Assembly (NCBI GenBank): GCA_001798105.1 | Contig: MGRI01000037.1 | Location: 30,346 to 44,055 of the forward strand | Source of the DNA: Deltaproteobacteria bacterium RIFCSPHIGHO2_02_FULL_40_11 | GTDB taxonomy: Bacteria; Bdellovibrionota; JACOXK01; 2-02-FULL-40-11 | Reading direction: 5' to 3' | DNA: 13,710 nucleotides | Translations under genes and position numbers: made by a program | Shown: in pieces, positions 1-9,362 of the stretch | How the letters are laid out: each line of letters opens with the position of its first letter | How positions within the stretch are numbered: the stretch's first letter is position 1 | Notes under the pieces: generated by a model | Seen by the model: the letters and a program-made list of their open reading frames with translations, nothing else | The model's database searches: none | Told to the model about the DNA's origin: nothing

Positions 1-115
1 GATAAAAAGAAAGCACAATGGGATCTTGTTTGAATGATTGTATTTTACGCTGTGTGAGCGGTCCTTCTTGGACTTGTAGCGACTCTTTTTTTGGATGAGA
101 CCATCGATTGAGCAT
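1..115 (-). CDS. Partial unknown protein, divergent gene running off the left edge
   Basis: On the minus strand one frame stays open from about position 190 to the window edge, while all plus-strand frames here hit stops within a few codons. Taking the ATG at 115-113 as start gives 38 residues before the edge, beginning MLNRWSHPKKESLQ and rich in Lys, Arg and Gln. I do not recognise it. The choice of start rests on a good minus-strand promoter (126-154) whose predicted start site lies only about 4-5 nt before this ATG, so the message would be nearly leaderless; no Shine-Dalgarno site is visible. The gene would be transcribed away from the serine genes. It could also be a chance open frame. 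Confidence 0.38.
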   Translation of the reverse strand, partial: MLNRWSHPKKESLQVQEGPLTQRKIQSFKQDPIVLSFY

Positions 116-125
116 AAGAACGATA

Positions 126-154
126 TTTATATCCCACAAATGCACAAAAATCAA
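126..154 (-). promoter_or_regulatory. Sigma70-like promoter, minus strand
   Basis: Read on the minus strand: -35 TTGATT (154-149), exactly 17 bp spacer, -10 TATAAA (131-126). It points to the partial minus-strand gene at the left edge and lies back to back with the plus-strand promoter at 182-210. Confidence 0.5.
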
Positions 155-181
155 GCATTTTTTTGTAAGATCTTCAATTTC

Positions 182-210
182 TTGACTTTTTTAGGGGGTT
201 GAAATAGCGT
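182..210 (+). promoter_or_regulatory. Candidate sigma70-like promoter for the aminotransferase-serA-purA genes
   Basis: -35 TTGACT (182-187), 17 bp spacer, weak -10 TAGCGT (205-210). On its own the -10 is poor. The case is strengthened because the spacer carries TAGGGGGTT starting at its fifth base, exactly as in the strong tRNA promoter at 4281-4309. Confidence 0.45.
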
Positions 211-218
211 AACCAAGG

Positions 219-237
219 CAGATCCCTCCGGGATTTG
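219..237. repeat. Palindromic repeat (degenerate copy) in the leader of the aminotransferase gene
   Basis: CAGATCCC / TCC / GGGATTTG forms an 8-bp stem (one G-U pair in RNA) with a 3-nt loop. It matches the core of the perfect palindrome at 9963-9991 at 17 of 19 bases, so both look like members of one dispersed family. It sits between the predicted promoter and the ATG at 246; its last base is the G of the alternative GTG start at 237. Confidence 0.6.
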
Positions 238-245
238 TGCCGATT

Positions 246-1387
246 ATGCAGCATAAAAAACGCCTTTTTACGCCTGGTCCGACCATGGTGCTTCCAAAAG
301 CGCTGGAAGGGATCTCTCAACCCATTCTTCACCACAGATCCAAGGCTTTTATTGAGCTTTTTGGAGAGATTCGTCAGGGGTTAAAAGATCTTTTTGAAAC
401 CCAAAATGAGGTCTTGGTTTTGGCGAGTTCTGGGACAGGTGCGATGGAAAGTGCAGTGTGTAATTTATGTTCTCCTGGGGATGAAGTTTTGACTGTGTCT
501 GCGGGTAAATTTGGTGAAAGATGGGGAGAAATTTGCGATGCCTATGGACTTAAACGAAAAACGTTAGAAGTCGAATGGGGCAGCGCACCAACGTCCAAGC
601 AGATTCAAACGTTTTTATCTGAAAACCCAAATGCCAAAGTTTTATTTCTTCAGGCGTGTGAAACCTCGACCTGTGTTAATTTTCCAATTGAAGAAATTGC
701 AAAGCTGACACGTACTTCCAATACGCTTTTGGTTGTAGACGCGGTGAGTTTCTTAGGCGTATCTCCTTTATCCATGGACCGATGGGGGATTGATGTTGTG
801 GTGTCGGGCTCTCAAAAAGGGCTGATGCTGCCTCCGGGCCTTGGATTGATTGCAATGAACGATCGTGCTTGGGCGCTTCAAAAAAAATCAAAACTTCCAA
901 AATATTATTTTGATTTAGGAAAAGAGCTGAAAGCACAGCAAAAAAATCAAACGGCTTATACAGCTTCTGTGTCACTCATGGTGGGGTTAAAAGCGGTTTT
1001 AGATTTTTTTAAACAAGAATCCAAAGAAAAGATTTTTTTAAAACATCAAAAAATGGCTTCGGCCATGCGTGAAGCTGTCACAGCCATGGATTTGGAATTG
1101 TTTTCAAAAAGTCCCAGTGATGGATTGGTGGCCATTCGCGTACCAAATGGAATTGATGGCGAAAAAATTGTAGCCCAGCTTCGAGATCAATACCATATGA
1201 CCATTATTGGGGGACAAGACAAGCTGAAGGGAAAAATCATTCGTATTGGATGTATGGGGTATCTCGATGTTTTTGATGTGATTGCTGTCTTTAGTGCACT
1301 TGAAAAAGTTTTGGTTTCATTGGGTGCAAAGATTTCCCTTGGAAAAGGGGTGCGTGTGCTCCAAGAAAAACTTTTAGGGGCTCTTTT

Positions 1388-1391
<4 letters not shown>
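246..1391 (+). CDS. Class V aminotransferase (alanine-glyoxylate/phosphoserine aminotransferase type)
   Basis: PLP-dependent class V aminotransferase of the small family that includes serine-pyruvate and alanine-glyoxylate aminotransferases. Counting from the ATG at 246 (381 residues): TPGPT at 9-13, HHR at 29-31, SSGTGAMES at 61-69, the PLP-binding Asp in VVDAVS (D165), the Schiff-base Lys in SGSQKG (K191), and a late RIGCMGY segment typical of the family. Length is normal. A GTG at 237 would add three residues, but it overlaps a hairpin; neither start has a good Shine-Dalgarno site. The stop overlaps the ATG of serA (ATGA), so the two are translationally coupled. Inference from context: it acts as the phosphoserine:2-oxoglutarate aminotransferase, replacing classical SerC, as family members do in some bacteria and archaea. 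A glyoxylate or pyruvate aminotransferase remains possible. Confidence 0.9.
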
Positions 1392-4280
<2,889 letters not shown>

Positions 4281-4309
4281 TTGACACTTCTAGGGGGTTT
4301 TCATATAAA
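4281..4309 (+). promoter_or_regulatory. Strong sigma70-like promoter for tRNA-Lys/tRNA-Glu and probably the sugar cluster
   Basis: Consensus -35 TTGACA (4281-4286), 17 bp spacer, -10 TATAAA (4304-4309), starting immediately after the purA stop codon. Expected transcription start is around 4316, some 14 nt before tRNA-Lys. The spacer carries TAGGGGGTT starting at its fifth base, as in the promoter at 182-210. Confidence 0.85.
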
Positions 4310-4329
4310 ACCAAAGTGGCATAACGTGT

Positions 4330-4402
4330 GGGCCGTTAGCTCAGTTGGTAGAGCATCTCCCTTTTAAGGAGAGGGTCGAAGGTTCAAGTCCTTCACGGCT
4401 CA
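4330..4402 (+). tRNA. tRNA-Lys (anticodon UUU)
   Basis: Full cloverleaf. Acceptor GGGCCGT (4330-4336) pairs with ACGGCTC (4395-4401) including one G-U, discriminator A4402. D stem GCTC/GAGC, anticodon stem TCTCC/GGAGA around loop CTTTTAA with anticodon TTT at 4363-4365, T arm GAAGG-TTCAAGT-CCTTC. The 3' CCA is not encoded, so CCA-adding enzyme is needed. Confidence 0.97.
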
Positions 4403-4411
4403 ATTTTCCGG

Positions 4412-4486
4412 GTCCCCTTCGTCTAGCCCGGTCCAGGACACCTCCCTTTCACGGAGAAAACACGGGTTCAAATCCCGTAGGGGACA
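4412..4486 (+). tRNA. tRNA-Glu (anticodon UUC)
   Basis: Acceptor GTCCCCT (4412-4418) pairs perfectly with AGGGGAC (4479-4485), discriminator A4486. D stem GTCT/GGAC, anticodon loop CTTTCAC with anticodon TTC at 4448-4450, T arm ACGGG-TTCAAAT-CCCGT. The outermost anticodon-stem pair (27-43) is a C-A mismatch; the other four pairs are good. CCA is not encoded. It lies 9 nt after tRNA-Lys, so the two share a precursor. Confidence 0.96.
4479..4484 (+). promoter_or_regulatory. Shine-Dalgarno-like AGGGGA inside the tRNA-Glu acceptor stem
   Basis: AGGGGA is the 3' strand of the tRNA-Glu acceptor stem and lies 7 nt before ATG 4492, an ideal ribosome-site distance. It is the only purine-rich candidate upstream of the RmlD-like gene, but in folded or processed tRNA it would be unavailable. 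Confidence 0.45.
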
Positions 4487-4491
4487 TATTT

Positions 4492-5256
4492 ATGATATCC
4501 AATTCCCAAAAAAAGATTTTACTCACCGGCGCCACAGGGAATCTGGGTGTTGCGTTAGGTACTTTCTTAAAGAAAAAGTATTTTGTTCATCAGCCTTTAC
4601 GGAAAACGCTGGATATTACAAATCAACGTCAAGTGAATGCCTGGGTTCAATCTCATTCTTTCGATAGTGTCGTCCACACGGCTGCCTTAGCTCGAATGAA
4701 AACGTGTGAAGAAAATCCAAGCCTTGCGATTGAAACCAATGTGATTGGAACGGCCAATTTGGTTTACGCTATTTTACAAAAAGAAAAAGAGACACAAAAA
4801 GAGATTCGGTTTATTCATATTTCAACCGACGGTGTGTACGATGGTCAAAAAGGAAATTTTTCTGAAAGGTGTGAAACCCTTCCTTATAATGTTTATGGGT
4901 GGTCAAAGCTTGGCTCTGAATGTGCAGTACGGGCCTTAAAGAACCATTGTATTATCCGTGGCAGTTTTTTTGATCCCCAAAATCTTATTTTTCCAACGGC
5001 AGCCACGGATGTATTTTCGTCTCGGATTCCCCTGGACGAATTTGTAAAAGCCATCGAATTTCTAATAGAAAACACTGTTTGTGGTGTGTTAAATGTGGGG
5101 GGCGAAAGAAAATCAGATTATGAAAGATATTTAATGTATAAAAAAGAGATAAGACCCTGTACGCAAGAAGATATTTTAAAAGACAGTGGCGTTCCCATGG
5201 CCAAAGACGCTTCTTTAAATTGTTCCAAGTGGCAAAAACTTCGAGGAGAATTTTAG
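4492..5256 (+). CDS. RmlD-like NAD(P)-dependent sugar reductase (SDR family)
   Basis: Extended short-chain dehydrogenase of the dTDP-4-dehydrorhamnose reductase (RmlD) type, which reduces a 4-keto nucleotide sugar. With ATG 4492 it has 254 residues, somewhat shorter than typical RmlD (about 280-300). Visible: nucleotide-binding GATGNLG (13-19), DSVVHTAALARMKTCEENP as in RmlD (58-76), NVIGTANL (83-90), STDGVYDG (111-118) and the catalytic Tyr/Lys in YGWSK (Y135, K139). The frame is open further upstream into the tRNAs, but that extension encodes tRNA sequence and is rejected. The gene starts 5 nt after tRNA-Glu and ends directly against the next ATG. Which sugar it reduces is not shown; the neighbouring C-methyltransferase and epimerase suggest a deoxy or branched sugar. 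Confidence 0.88.
   Translation: MISNSQKKILLTGATGNLGVALGTFLKKKYFVHQPLRKTLDITNQRQVNAWVQSHSFDSVVHTAALARMKTCEENPSLAIETNVIGTANLVYAILQKEKETQKEIRFIHISTDGVYDGQKGNFSERCETLPYNVYGWSKLGSECAVRALKNHCIIRGSFFDPQNLIFPTAATDVFSSRIPLDEFVKAIEFLIENTVCGVLNVGGERKSDYERYLMYKKEIRPCTQEDILKDSGVPMAKDASLNCSKWQKLRGEF
5243..5248 (+). promoter_or_regulatory. Shine-Dalgarno site for the GT2 gene at 5257
   Basis: GAGGAG lies 8 nt before ATG 5257, inside the end of the reductase gene, and fixes that start. Confidence 0.7.
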
Positions 5257-5988
5257 ATGCCAAAAGTTTCTTTTTTAATCCCGGTTAAAAATGAAGGGGT
5301 CAATTTAAAGATTATTCTTCAAATTTTAGAAGCAACCATTGACATTCCCTTTGAGATTTTAGTTGTCGTGGATTCCAAAGAAGATGACAGCATTCCTGTG
5401 GTTTGTGAAATTCAAAAAAAATATGAAAATATTCGCCTGGTTCAAAATACATTAGGCCGTGGGGTTGCTTTTGCCATCCGTTCTGGATGTGAAGCTGCCA
5501 AAGGGCAATATGTTTTGGTGATTGCAGCCGATGACTTGGGGCCGGTTTTAACGGTGAAAGAAATGGTTGCACTCATGGACCAAGGCTATAATTTGGTGAG
5601 CGCCACGCGCTATGCCAAAGGTGGAAAAGTTTATGGGGGCGCTTTTTTAAGTCGCCTTTTATCGAAAACCGCAAATCGATTGTTTCATTTTTTGGGTGGA
5701 TCTCAATTAACCGATGCAACGGTTGGGATTAAAATGTTTCGGCCCGATATTTTTCAAAAAATTCAAATTCAATCTCGTGTGGGATGGGCCATGGCATTTG
5801 AACTTTCCATTAAATCGCAACTTTTGGGAATGAAATTGGGCGAAGTGCCTATTATTTCAATTAATCGCTTTTATGGGGGGGAATCCAGTTTTAAACCCGG
5901 ACCTTGGATTTTGGAATATTCTAAATTATTTTTGTGGGGATTAAAGCAAGCGTATCAGAAAAAAATGATGGGAGATAAGCCCTCATGA
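5257..5988 (+). CDS. GT2 family glycosyltransferase (DPM1-like)
   Basis: GT-A fold glycosyltransferase of family 2, closest in pattern to polyprenyl-phosphate mannosyl/glucosyltransferases. It would transfer a sugar from a nucleotide donor at the inner face of the membrane. 243 residues: SFLIPVKNEG at 5-14, EILVVVDSKEDDS at 33-45 (nucleotide-binding Asp39), NTLGRGVAFAIRSG at 64-77, and IAADDLGP at 89-96 in place of the usual DAD/DxD metal site. DATVGIKMF resembles the DxxxGFR/K segment of the family. No C-terminal membrane helices are seen, so it is soluble or peripheral. It abuts the reductase upstream and overlaps the epimerase by 4 nt (ATGA). A G7 run lies at 5875-5881. Donor and acceptor are unknown. 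Confidence 0.88.
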   Translation: MPKVSFLIPVKNEGVNLKIILQILEATIDIPFEILVVVDSKEDDSIPVVCEIQKKYENIRLVQNTLGRGVAFAIRSGCEAAKGQYVLVIAADDLGPVLTVKEMVALMDQGYNLVSATRYAKGGKVYGGAFLSRLLSKTANRLFHFLGGSQLTDATVGIKMFRPDIFQKIQIQSRVGWAMAFELSIKSQLLGMKLGEVPIISINRFYGGESSFKPGPWILEYSKLFLWGLKQAYQKKMMGDKPS

Positions 5989-6947
5989 AACGTTATTTGG
6001 TGACAGGAGGCACTGGGTTTATTGGAAGCGCTTTGGTCCATCGCCTGGTGAAAGACGGCTATACGGTTCGTGTGTTTGATAATAATAGTCGAGGGAATGC
6101 TGAACGTCTAAAACCCATCCAAAATAAAATTGAATATATCGAAGGAGATATTCGAAACGAAAAACAGGTTTTAGGGGCCTGTCAGGATGTGCACGGTGTT
6201 TTTCATTTGGCCTATGTGAATGGCACGCGGTTTTTTTATGAAAAACCAGATCTTGTGTTAGAGGTTGCAGTGAAAGGCCTCTTAAACATCATTCAGGCGG
6301 CATCCCAGCATAAAGTAGAAGAATTTTATCTGGCATCGAGCTCAGAAGTGTATCAATCGCCCCCAACGGTTCCCACAGATGAAACAGCCCCCCTTGTGAT
6401 TCCCGATGTTTTAAATCCTAGGTATTCCTATGGGGGGGGGAAAATGATCAGCGAACTTTTTACCCTCCATGTGGGTAAAAAGTATTTTAAGCGTTTGATG
6501 ATTTTTAGACCGCATAATGTATATGGGCCTGCGATGGGATGGGAACATGTGATTCCTGAATTTATCCGAAAATTAAGTGTCATTCCCCGCGAAAGCGGGG
6601 AATCCCCTTTTTCCATTCAAGGCACAGGTGAAGAAACGCGGTCTTTTATCTATATTGATGATTTTATAGAAGCATTGATGTGCATGTTTCACCGAGGAGA
6701 ACACATGCAAATTTATCATTTGGGAACGATGGAAGAAGTTTCAATGCGTAGCCTGGCGGAGCGTATTTCTCAAAAAATGGAATGTGCAATTAAAATCGTT
6801 CCAGGTGATCTTCGAGCAGGAAGTACGCAAAGAAGATGCCCAGACACAAAAAAAATAGAAGCCCTTGGATTTGTTCCAAAAGTAAGTTTAAATGAAGGAT
6901 TGACGAAGACCATTGGGTGGTATTTAAAGGAGTTAAATCATGGCTAG
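5985..6947 (+). CDS. NAD-dependent nucleotide-sugar epimerase/dehydratase
   Basis: Extended SDR enzyme acting on a nucleotide sugar through a 4-keto intermediate. 320 residues, normal length. Visible: GGTGFIG (8-14), GDIRN (54-58), ASSSEVY (117-123) and the catalytic pair in YGGGK (Y149, K153), then FRPHNVYGP (174-182) and TRSFIYIDD (218-226). The Glu in SSEVY (E121) resembles the acid/base Glu of 4,6-dehydratases and UDP-glucuronate decarboxylases rather than a plain epimerase; with a 6-dehydrogenase downstream, a decarboxylase or dehydratase role is possible, but this is inference. Two oddities: nine G in a row (6432-6440) encode GGG of the active-site motif, and a palindrome (6582-6603) adds about eight residues (IPRESGES) in a loop. 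It overlaps both neighbours (4 and 8 nt). Confidence 0.9.
   Translation: MKRYLVTGGTGFIGSALVHRLVKDGYTVRVFDNNSRGNAERLKPIQNKIEYIEGDIRNEKQVLGACQDVHGVFHLAYVNGTRFFYEKPDLVLEVAVKGLLNIIQAASQHKVEEFYLASSSEVYQSPPTVPTDETAPLVIPDVLNPRYSYGGGKMISELFTLHVGKKYFKRLMIFRPHNVYGPAMGWEHVIPEFIRKLSVIPRESGESPFSIQGTGEETRSFIYIDDFIEALMCMFHRGEHMQIYHLGTMEEVSMRSLAERISQKMECAIKIVPGDLRAGSTQRRCPDTKKIEALGFVPKVSLNEGLTKTIGWYLKELNHG
6432..6440 (+). repeat. G9 homopolymer tract in the active-site codons
   Basis: Nine consecutive G encode Gly150-Gly152 between catalytic Tyr149 and Lys153. Loss of one G gives GGA AAA TGA at once; gain of one G reaches TAA within 12 codons. Either change would inactivate the gene. Confidence 0.9.
6582..6603. 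repeat. Palindromic hairpin element inserted in frame in the epimerase gene
   Basis: ATTCCCCGC and GCGGGGAAT form a perfect 9-bp stem around a GAAA tetraloop. In frame it encodes IPRESGE (residues 200-206) plus flanking Val199/Ser207, between FIRKL and FSIQGTG where relatives usually have a short loop. The sequence resembles widespread small dispersed palindromes of bacterial genomes that are tolerated in coding regions. Confidence 0.75.
6926..6932 (+). promoter_or_regulatory. Shine-Dalgarno site for the methyltransferase gene
   Basis: AAAGGAG lies 7 nt before ATG 6940, inside the end of the epimerase gene, and fixes that start within the 8-nt overlap. Confidence 0.8.
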
Positions 6948-8172
6948 AAGTGTCCAAACTTGTCAAATTTGTAATGATGAAAAATTGGAATCTATTTTAT
7001 TCCTAGGTTTTTTGCCCGCTGTCAATGAAATGTATAAAACCGATGAAACGCCGTCCGAACAAAAAATGTATCCTGCAGAGCTTTTGTATTGTAAAAAATG
7101 CCATTTGGTTCAACTGGGTTCTGTAGTGGATGCAAAAGTTTTATTTCCCAAAGAATATCCCTATACCTCAAGTACAACAAAAATTTTAAGAGAAAACTTT
7201 GGAGATTTATACCGAGAAGCAAGTTCGCTGTTTTCTTTAAAGGCAGATGATTTGGTAGTAGATATTGGTTCCAACGATGGAAATTTACTCAGTAATTTTA
7301 AAGATCACACCAGAGTTTTAGGGGTGACCCCAGAAGATATTGGTAAAATTGCAATTGAACGCGGGATTCCTACTTTGCTTCAATATTTTACACCGAATAC
7401 AGTGTTACAAATTAAAAAAGAACTTGGGTTGGCAAAAATTGTAACAGCCACCAATGTATTTGCGCATATTGATAATGTTCATACCGTTGTTGAAAATATT
7501 TGCTCTTTATTACCCAAAGACGGTGTGTTTATTTCTGAATCGCATTATTTTCCAGAGCTGGTGCGAACTTTACAATACGATACTGTGTATCATGAGCATT
7601 TAAGATACTACTCTGTTTTAAGTTTACAGGCTTTATTTCAAAAGCACGATCTCGAAATTTTTCATGTGAAAAAAATTCCAACCCATGGGGGGTCGATTCG
7701 GGTGTATGCAGCAAGACCGGGAACCTATGCGGTTCAAAAATCTGTTGGGGTGATTTTAAAAGAAGAGGCAAACCTTTTTAAGGATAGCCAAAAATCTTTC
7801 CAAGATTTTCGTGATCGAATTTCTCAAAGTAAGTTGGATTTGTATCAGCTTTTGCATGGAATCAAACAAAAGGGCGAAAAAATTTATGGTATTGGTGCAC
7901 CGTCTCGGTCTTCTACATTGGTCAGTTATTTGGGATTGGATCAAAATATTTTATCTGCCATCGTCGAAATTAAAGGCTCTCATAAAATTGGGAAAAATCT
8001 GCCTGGCACACACATTCCGATCTTAGAAGAATCAAAACTTTATGAAGACCAACCCGCATATGCCTTTTTACTTTCTTGGCATATTGCAGACGAATTGGCG
8101 CCTAAAATTAAACAAAATGGGTACAAGGGAAAATTTATTGTGCCGCTGCCTACACCGCGTGTGATTGCGTAA
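6940..8172 (+). CDS. SAM-dependent sugar C-methyltransferase (TcaB9/NovU-like)
   Basis: Three-part C-methyltransferase of the deoxysugar type, which adds a methyl group from SAM to carbon 3 or 5 of a 4-keto nucleotide sugar. 410 residues, family-typical. Order: N-terminal zinc domain with CQIC (C8, C11) and CKKC (C51, C54); SAM-binding domain with VVDIGSNDGNLL (106-117); YHEHLRYYS (217-225) carrying the His/Glu pair implicated in catalysis in TcaB9; THGGSIRVY (248-256); C-terminal Rossmann-like domain from about 300 with YGIGAPSRSSTLV. It implies that the pathway makes a branched-chain sugar, fitting the reductase and dehydratase nearby. Its stop shares one base with the next ATG (TAATG). A related family acts on other substrates, so the exact sugar is open. 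Confidence 0.9.
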   Translation: MARSVQTCQICNDEKLESILFLGFLPAVNEMYKTDETPSEQKMYPAELLYCKKCHLVQLGSVVDAKVLFPKEYPYTSSTTKILRENFGDLYREASSLFSLKADDLVVDIGSNDGNLLSNFKDHTRVLGVTPEDIGKIAIERGIPTLLQYFTPNTVLQIKKELGLAKIVTATNVFAHIDNVHTVVENICSLLPKDGVFISESHYFPELVRTLQYDTVYHEHLRYYSVLSLQALFQKHDLEIFHVKKIPTHGGSIRVYAARPGTYAVQKSVGVILKEEANLFKDSQKSFQDFRDRISQSKLDLYQLLHGIKQKGEKIYGIGAPSRSSTLVSYLGLDQNILSAIVEIKGSHKIGKNLPGTHIPILEESKLYEDQPAYAFLLSWHIADELAPKIKQNGYKGKFIVPLPTPRVIA

Positions 8173-9356
8173 TGCAAGATATGTTTGACATATCGATTAT
8201 AGGTGGCTGTGGTCATGTTGGCTTTCCGCTTGGGCTTTCTTTTGCAAAGGCAGGATTTTCTGTGGGGCTTTTAGATGTGAACCAAAAAGCCATCGACCAA
8301 ATTAACCAAGGTCAAGTGCCATTTAAAGAAGAAGGGGCCGAGGCGCTTTTAAAAGAAATTTTACCCAAGAAAAAATTAACATGTACCAATGACCCCAAGA
8401 TTCTTTTAAAAAGTAAGTGTGTGATTCTTGTAACGGGAACCCCTTTGGATGAGTATTTAAACCCAAAACTCAACGCCATCACAAAAGTTATTGAAGAATA
8501 CTTGCCTTATTTTAAAGATGGGCAGTTGATTATTTTAAGAAGTACGATTTATCCTAAAACCAGCCAAAAGATAGATCAGTATTTTAAGTCTAAGAACTTA
8601 AATGTGCATCTTACATTTTGTCCAGAGCGGGTGACAGAAGGATATGCCTTAAGCGAAATTAAAAATATTCCACAAATTGTATCTGGGTTTTCACCGGAAG
8701 GCATTGAACGCGCAAGTGCTTTATTTTCAAAAATTACAAAAAAGATCATTCACATGCAGCCCCTTGAGGCAGAGCTTGTAAAATTATTTTCGAATGCTTA
8801 CCGCTATATTCATTTTGGAATTTCCAATCAGTTTTATATGCTGGCCGAAGAGCATGGCGTAGATTTTGGAAATATTTATCATGCGATGACGGATGAATAT
8901 CCGAGGATGAAAGGGTTCCCTCGGCCAGGGTTTACGGCAGGACCTTGTTTATTAAAAGACACCATGCAGCTTTGTTCTTTTTCCCAAGATCATTTCCATT
9001 TGGGACATGCTGCCAGGCTGGTCAATGAACACATGCCCATACACCTGGTCAATCAAATGAAATCCAAAATATCTTTAGAAGATAAAACAGTGGGTATTTT
9101 GGGGATGACCTTTAAACCGGAAAGCGATGACCCCAGAGAATCGTTATCGTATAAATTGAAACATTTACTTGAAATGGAAGCCAAACATGTTTTATGTTCG
9201 GATGAATATATGAAGCATGAAAACTTTTGTTCCAAAGAGAACCTCATTGAATCCTCAGATGTCATTGTTATTGGCACACCACATGAGGCCTATCAAACTT
9301 TAGATTTCAAAAACCTACCTGTTTTTAGCGTGTGGTTACAGCCCTCGTGTTCTTAA
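8172..9356 (+). CDS. Nucleotide-sugar 6-dehydrogenase (UDP-glucose/UDP-ManNAc dehydrogenase family)
   Basis: Oxidises C6 of a nucleotide hexose to the uronic acid with two NAD+ in the cytoplasm. 394 residues. NAD-binding GCGHVG (12-17) at the N-terminus, TGTPLDE (88-94), LRSTIYPKT (122-130), CPERVTEGYAL (150-160), ELVKLFSNAYRY (201-212) with the conserved Lys204/Asn208, and the active-site Cys in AGPCLLKDT (C259, Lys262, Asp263). A C-terminal domain holds ILGMTFKPESDDPRES (from about 309), then VIVIGTPHEAY. The pattern is closer to the WecC/UDP-N-acetylmannosamine branch than to classical Ugd, but the substrate cannot be read from sequence. No Shine-Dalgarno site precedes either ATG 8172 or the in-frame ATG 8181; coupling through the TAATG junction is likely. 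Confidence 0.92.
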   Translation: MQDMFDISIIGGCGHVGFPLGLSFAKAGFSVGLLDVNQKAIDQINQGQVPFKEEGAEALLKEILPKKKLTCTNDPKILLKSKCVILVTGTPLDEYLNPKLNAITKVIEEYLPYFKDGQLIILRSTIYPKTSQKIDQYFKSKNLNVHLTFCPERVTEGYALSEIKNIPQIVSGFSPEGIERASALFSKITKKIIHMQPLEAELVKLFSNAYRYIHFGISNQFYMLAEEHGVDFGNIYHAMTDEYPRMKGFPRPGFTAGPCLLKDTMQLCSFSQDHFHLGHAARLVNEHMPIHLVNQMKSKISLEDKTVGILGMTFKPESDDPRESLSYKLKHLLEMEAKHVLCSDEYMKHENFCSKENLIESSDVIVIGTPHEAYQTLDFKNLPVFSVWLQPSCS

Positions 9357-9362
9357 TCTCTC

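Noticed and set aside
676..975. Minus-strand open frame opposite the aminotransferase gene
   Set aside because: It is antisense to a gene with clear family motifs and has no motif or ribosome site of its own.
4345..4491. Upstream extension of the RmlD-like frame through the tRNAs
   Set aside because: The extra residues are translated tRNA-Lys and tRNA-Glu sequence; the family's nucleotide-binding motif begins 12 residues after ATG 4492.
7811..8026. Alternative plus-frame reading within the methyltransferase gene
   Set aside because: Fully inside a conserved C-terminal domain in a different frame; no start signal.
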